DNA from: Betaproteobacteria bacterium UBA2592
Lineage (GTDB): Bacteria; Pseudomonadota; Gammaproteobacteria; Burkholderiales; Rhodocyclaceae
Direction: 5' to 3'
Length of the DNA stretch: 64,000 nt
Assembly: GCA_002340095.1 (NCBI GenBank)
Contig: DDKS01000040.1
Location: 1 to 64,000, forward strand
Shown: positions 57,212-64,000 of the stretch, in pieces
Layout of the letters: each line of letters begins with the position of its first letter
How positions within the stretch are numbered: position 1 is the stretch's first letter
Program-made: the position numbers and the translations under genes
The notes under the pieces: generated by a model
The model's input: the letters and a program-made list of their open reading frames with translations, nothing else
Database searches by the model: none
What the model was told of the DNA's origin: nothing

Positions 57212-57913
57212 CTAGGATTTGCGCCGGGCCACCAGGGAGGCCAGCACCGGCGCCACACTCTTCAGGGCCGGGTGGGAACGGCGTAAGGCATCGAGGTCGG
57301 CCCCGCCAGCCAGCTTGCGGTACAGGGCATCCTGGCGCCCGATGGTGAAAGGCAGGCCGGCAAAGGTCGTGAGCTGGTGATAGCGCACCAGGGTGTCCCG
57401 GCCCAGGTCCTTGGCCTGCCAGGGAATGGCCGTGCGGTCCACGATATGCACCGCCTGCACCTCCGGCAGGCTCACGGCCAGTTCGGCCACCTGACGGTGG
57501 ATGCGCTCCCGGAACGCCGCCACGGCTGCCTGGGCCTCCTGGCCCGGGGTGCGGATGCTGTCCTGGGGGGCCCCCATCAGCCAGCACACCAGCACGTCAG
57601 GCCGGAAATCCGCCAGGGCCTGCCGGCTTTGGGCCTCCAGGTGCTCCAGATCCGCAGCCAGGAAACTCACCCCGGCTGCACCGGCCAGCCGCTCCCGGGC
57701 TGCCTCGAGACAGGGCGCCAGCATGTCCAGGGCCAGCACCTGCAGGCCCCGGTCCGCCAGGGCCCGGGTGCCGAAGCCCAGGCCGCAGCCGATTTCCAGC
57801 ACCCGTCCGCCCGGCACGAGACCGGCCATCCAGGCGTAATCCCCCTGGCGGGCGTAGGCTGCTCCCTCGGCTTCCCAGTAGCGGATGAAGTCTTCGACCT
57901 GAAGACCGCTCAT
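57212..57913 (-). CDS. Class I SAM-dependent methyltransferase
   Basis: A 233-residue protein with an N-terminal helix and a Rossmann methyltransferase core. Motif I is VLEIGCGLGFGTRALA and the acidic residue after strand 2 is in LALDMLAP. The C-terminal half (VHIVDRTAIPWQAKDLGRDT and onward) is not familiar to me. The substrate is unknown. Its ATG overlaps the hpt stop by four bases, and the phosphorylase gene starts 10 bases after its stop, so it belongs to a purine salvage unit. Confidence 0.85.
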   Translation of the reverse strand: MSGLQVEDFIRYWEAEGAAYARQGDYAWMAGLVPGGRVLEIGCGLGFGTRALADRGLQVLALDMLAPCLEAARERLAGAAGVSFLAADLEHLEAQSRQALADFRPDVLVCWLMGAPQDSIRTPGQEAQAAVAAFRERIHRQVAELAVSLPEVQAVHIVDRTAIPWQAKDLGRDTLVRYHQLTTFAGLPFTIGRQDALYRKLAGGADLDALRRSHPALKSVAPVLASLVARRKS

Positions 57914-58453
57914 GTCGTCTCGCTCCCCTTGGCGTAAATGGCCGGCAGGTTGCGCCAGGCACCGCAGATGTCCATGCCGAAGCCGAACACGAACTTGTCG
58001 GGCACGCTCAGGCCGACGAAATCGGCCGTGACGGGTTTGGGCCGTCCGGTTTCCTTCTCGGCAAACACGGCGGTCAGCACTTCGGCGGCCCCCATCTGCC
58101 GCAGCCGGTCACAGATGGCAGCCAGGGTCAGCCCCTCGTCGAGGATGTCATCCACCACCAGCACCGTGCGCCCCTTGAGCTCGATCCAGGGGCCGCTGCG
58201 CCAGGTCAGCTTGTCATGGCCGGTGGTGCTGGAACCGTAGCGGCTGGCATGCAGGTAATCGAAATCCAGGGGGAAATCCAGATGGGTCATCAGGTGACCG
58301 GCAAAGGGAACGGCACCACTCATGACGCAGAGCAGCACCGGATTGGCATCGGCCAGCCTGGCCCTGATGCGCCGGGCCACCCCTGCCACCGCCGCCTGCA
58401 CGGCCTCGGGCGGATGGATCAGTTCCGCCCTGGCCAGGACCGCGCGGGCATCA

Positions 58454-58464
<11 letters not shown>
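57910..58464 (-). CDS. hpt: Hypoxanthine-guanine phosphoribosyltransferase
   Basis: Hpt converts hypoxanthine (or guanine) with PRPP to IMP (or GMP). The 184-residue protein has the PRPP motif [14 protein letters not shown] and the [13 protein letters not shown] region. The ATG at 58464 is preferred to a GTG two codons upstream. The start lies inside the galU 3' end (11-base overlap). Confidence 0.93.
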
Positions 58465-62994
<4,530 letters not shown>

Positions 62995-62995
<1 letters not shown>

Positions 62996-64000
62996 CAGGC
63001 TGCTTCCCTCATCTTCAATGCTTCGGCGATGTCCACTTCCACGATGCGGGACACCCCGGATTCCTGCATGGTCACACCCACCAGCTGCTCGGCCATCTCC
63101 ATGGCGATCTTGTTGTGGCTGATGAACAGAAACTGGGTCTGACCGGACATTTTCCTGACCATATGGCAAAAGCGCTCGGTGTTCGTATCGTCCAGGGGCG
63201 CATCCACCTCGTCCAGGAGACAGAAGGGCGCCGGATTCAGCTGGAACATGGAGAATACCAAAGCAATGGCCGTGAGCGCCTTTTCGCCACCGGAAAGAAG
63301 GTGGATCGTCGAATTTTTCTTGCCCGGCGGCTGGGCCACCACCTGCACCCCGGCATCGAGGATCTCGTCGCCGGTCATCACCAGCTCGGCCCGACCGCCG
63401 CCAAACAGTTCGGGGAACAGACGGCCGAAATGGCCGTTTACCGTGTCGAAGGTGGTCTGCAGCAGGTCGCGGGTCTCCCGGTCGATGCGGCGGATGGCGT
63501 TTTCCAGGGTCTCCATGGCCTCGGCCAGATCGGCGGCCTGAGCATCCAGATAGCCCTTGCGCTCCCGGGCCGTCTCCAGTTCCTGCAGGGCGGCCAGGTT
63601 CACCGCCCCGAGTTCGGCAATCGCCTTTTGCAGGCGGCCAATCTCCTGGGCCAAGGCCTGGGGCCGGGCGTTTTGCAACTCCTCCTGCAACAGGCTCTCG
63701 TCGGTGCCCGCCTCCTCCAGCTGCTCGGCCAGCTGGGCCGCATTGAGGCTGGCGGCCTGCTCCTTCAGCTTGAGTTCGCCGATGCGGCTGCGCAAGGGTT
63801 CGAGCCCCTGCTCGATGCGCAGGCGCTGCTCCTCCAGGCTACGCAGGGCCTGGGTGGCCTGCTCCAGGGCGTCGCGCCGGGCCGCCAGCTCCACTTCCCG
63901 GGTGCGGCGGTTTTCCAGGGCCAGCTGCAACTGTTCCTCGAAGATTTCCGGCGGCGCATCCAGCGCCAGGGTTTCGCATTCGGCCAGATCGGCGCCGATG
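62995..64000 (-). CDS. smc: Chromosome segregation protein SMC (C-terminal part)
   Basis: SMC compacts and segregates chromosomes with ScpAB. The frame is open to the edge of the window, giving 334 residues of the C-terminal half: coiled-coil (rich in Leu, Glu, Arg, Gln), then the ABC-type head with signature LLSGGEKALTAIALVFSMF and Walker B CLLDEVDAPLDDTNTERF. The N-terminal head and hinge lie outside the window. The protein has no anomaly in the visible part. Confidence 0.95.

Overview
The window is G+C-rich chromosomal DNA of a Gram-negative bacterium, most likely a betaproteobacterium of the Rhodocyclales type. The grounds are the pdxJ-acpS-nagZ cluster, a Pro-Arg-His tRNA cluster next to dksA, an EF-P with Arg32 beside EarP, the mltG-tmk-holB-pilZ-tatD order, the rpsB-tsf-pyrH-frr-uppS-cdsA-dxr-rseP-bamA-ompH-lpxD-fabZ-lpxA-lpxB-rnhB run, and smc-zipA-ligA. 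The taxon is inferred from gene order and protein character only; no database was consulted. I see no prophage, transposase gene or CRISPR array.

Layout. 1-1,000: dksA (minus strand) and a tRNA Pro-Arg-His unit. 1,050-11,300: an RCK-type potassium channel, a DUF6394-like membrane protein, pdxJ-acpS-nagZ, an AraC regulator, a YbhB-type protein, earP-efp, uvrC and pgsA. 11,300-22,200: a complete nitrate assimilation island. It has nasT (ANTAR antiterminator), a leader with an ANTAR-like hairpin and a strong terminator, a nitrate ABC transporter (nrtA-nrtB-nrtD), cobA for siroheme, nirB-nirD and nasA. A 464-bp palindromic intergenic element sits between nirD and nasA. 22,200-24,200: three tRNA-Gly genes, tRNA-Cys and tRNA-Leu, with signs of a tandem duplication that has decayed, plus a bacteriohemerythrin. 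24,300-38,800: a GH17 glucanase-like membrane enzyme, small unknowns, the mltG-tmk-holB-pilZ-tatD-ankyrin operon, ygfZ, a TANGO2/NRDE protein, an L,D-transpeptidase, tadA, a DUF2062 protein, an SNF-family transporter, a GNAT enzyme, ppsR and an rRNA/tRNA 2'-O-methyltransferase. 38,800-52,950: the outer-membrane, lipid A, isoprenoid and translation run on the minus strand. 53,050-64,000: map and glnD (plus strand), then a purine salvage cluster, galU, ligA, zipA and the 3' part of smc (minus strand).

How the parts work together. In the nitrate island, the ABC transporter imports nitrate, NasA reduces it to nitrite, NirBD reduces nitrite to ammonium, and CobA makes the siroheme precursor for NirB. 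NasT should let RNA polymerase read through the leader terminator when nitrate is present. Its usual partner NasS is not in the window. The lpx/fabZ/bam/rseP/dxr/cdsA/uppS run links lipid A, phospholipid and undecaprenyl phosphate supply to outer-membrane protein assembly. The 56.4-58.5 kb cluster joins a methylthioinosine phosphorylase-like enzyme to Hpt, which together would return the purine of methylthioadenosine to IMP.

Most of the window is ordinary core genome. The items most worth a second look are the nasT/nrtA leader, the cruciform-like element inside the nas operon, the decayed tRNA-Gly duplication, a roughly 100-residue insertion in LigA, and the uncharacterised methyltransferase between MTIP and Hpt.
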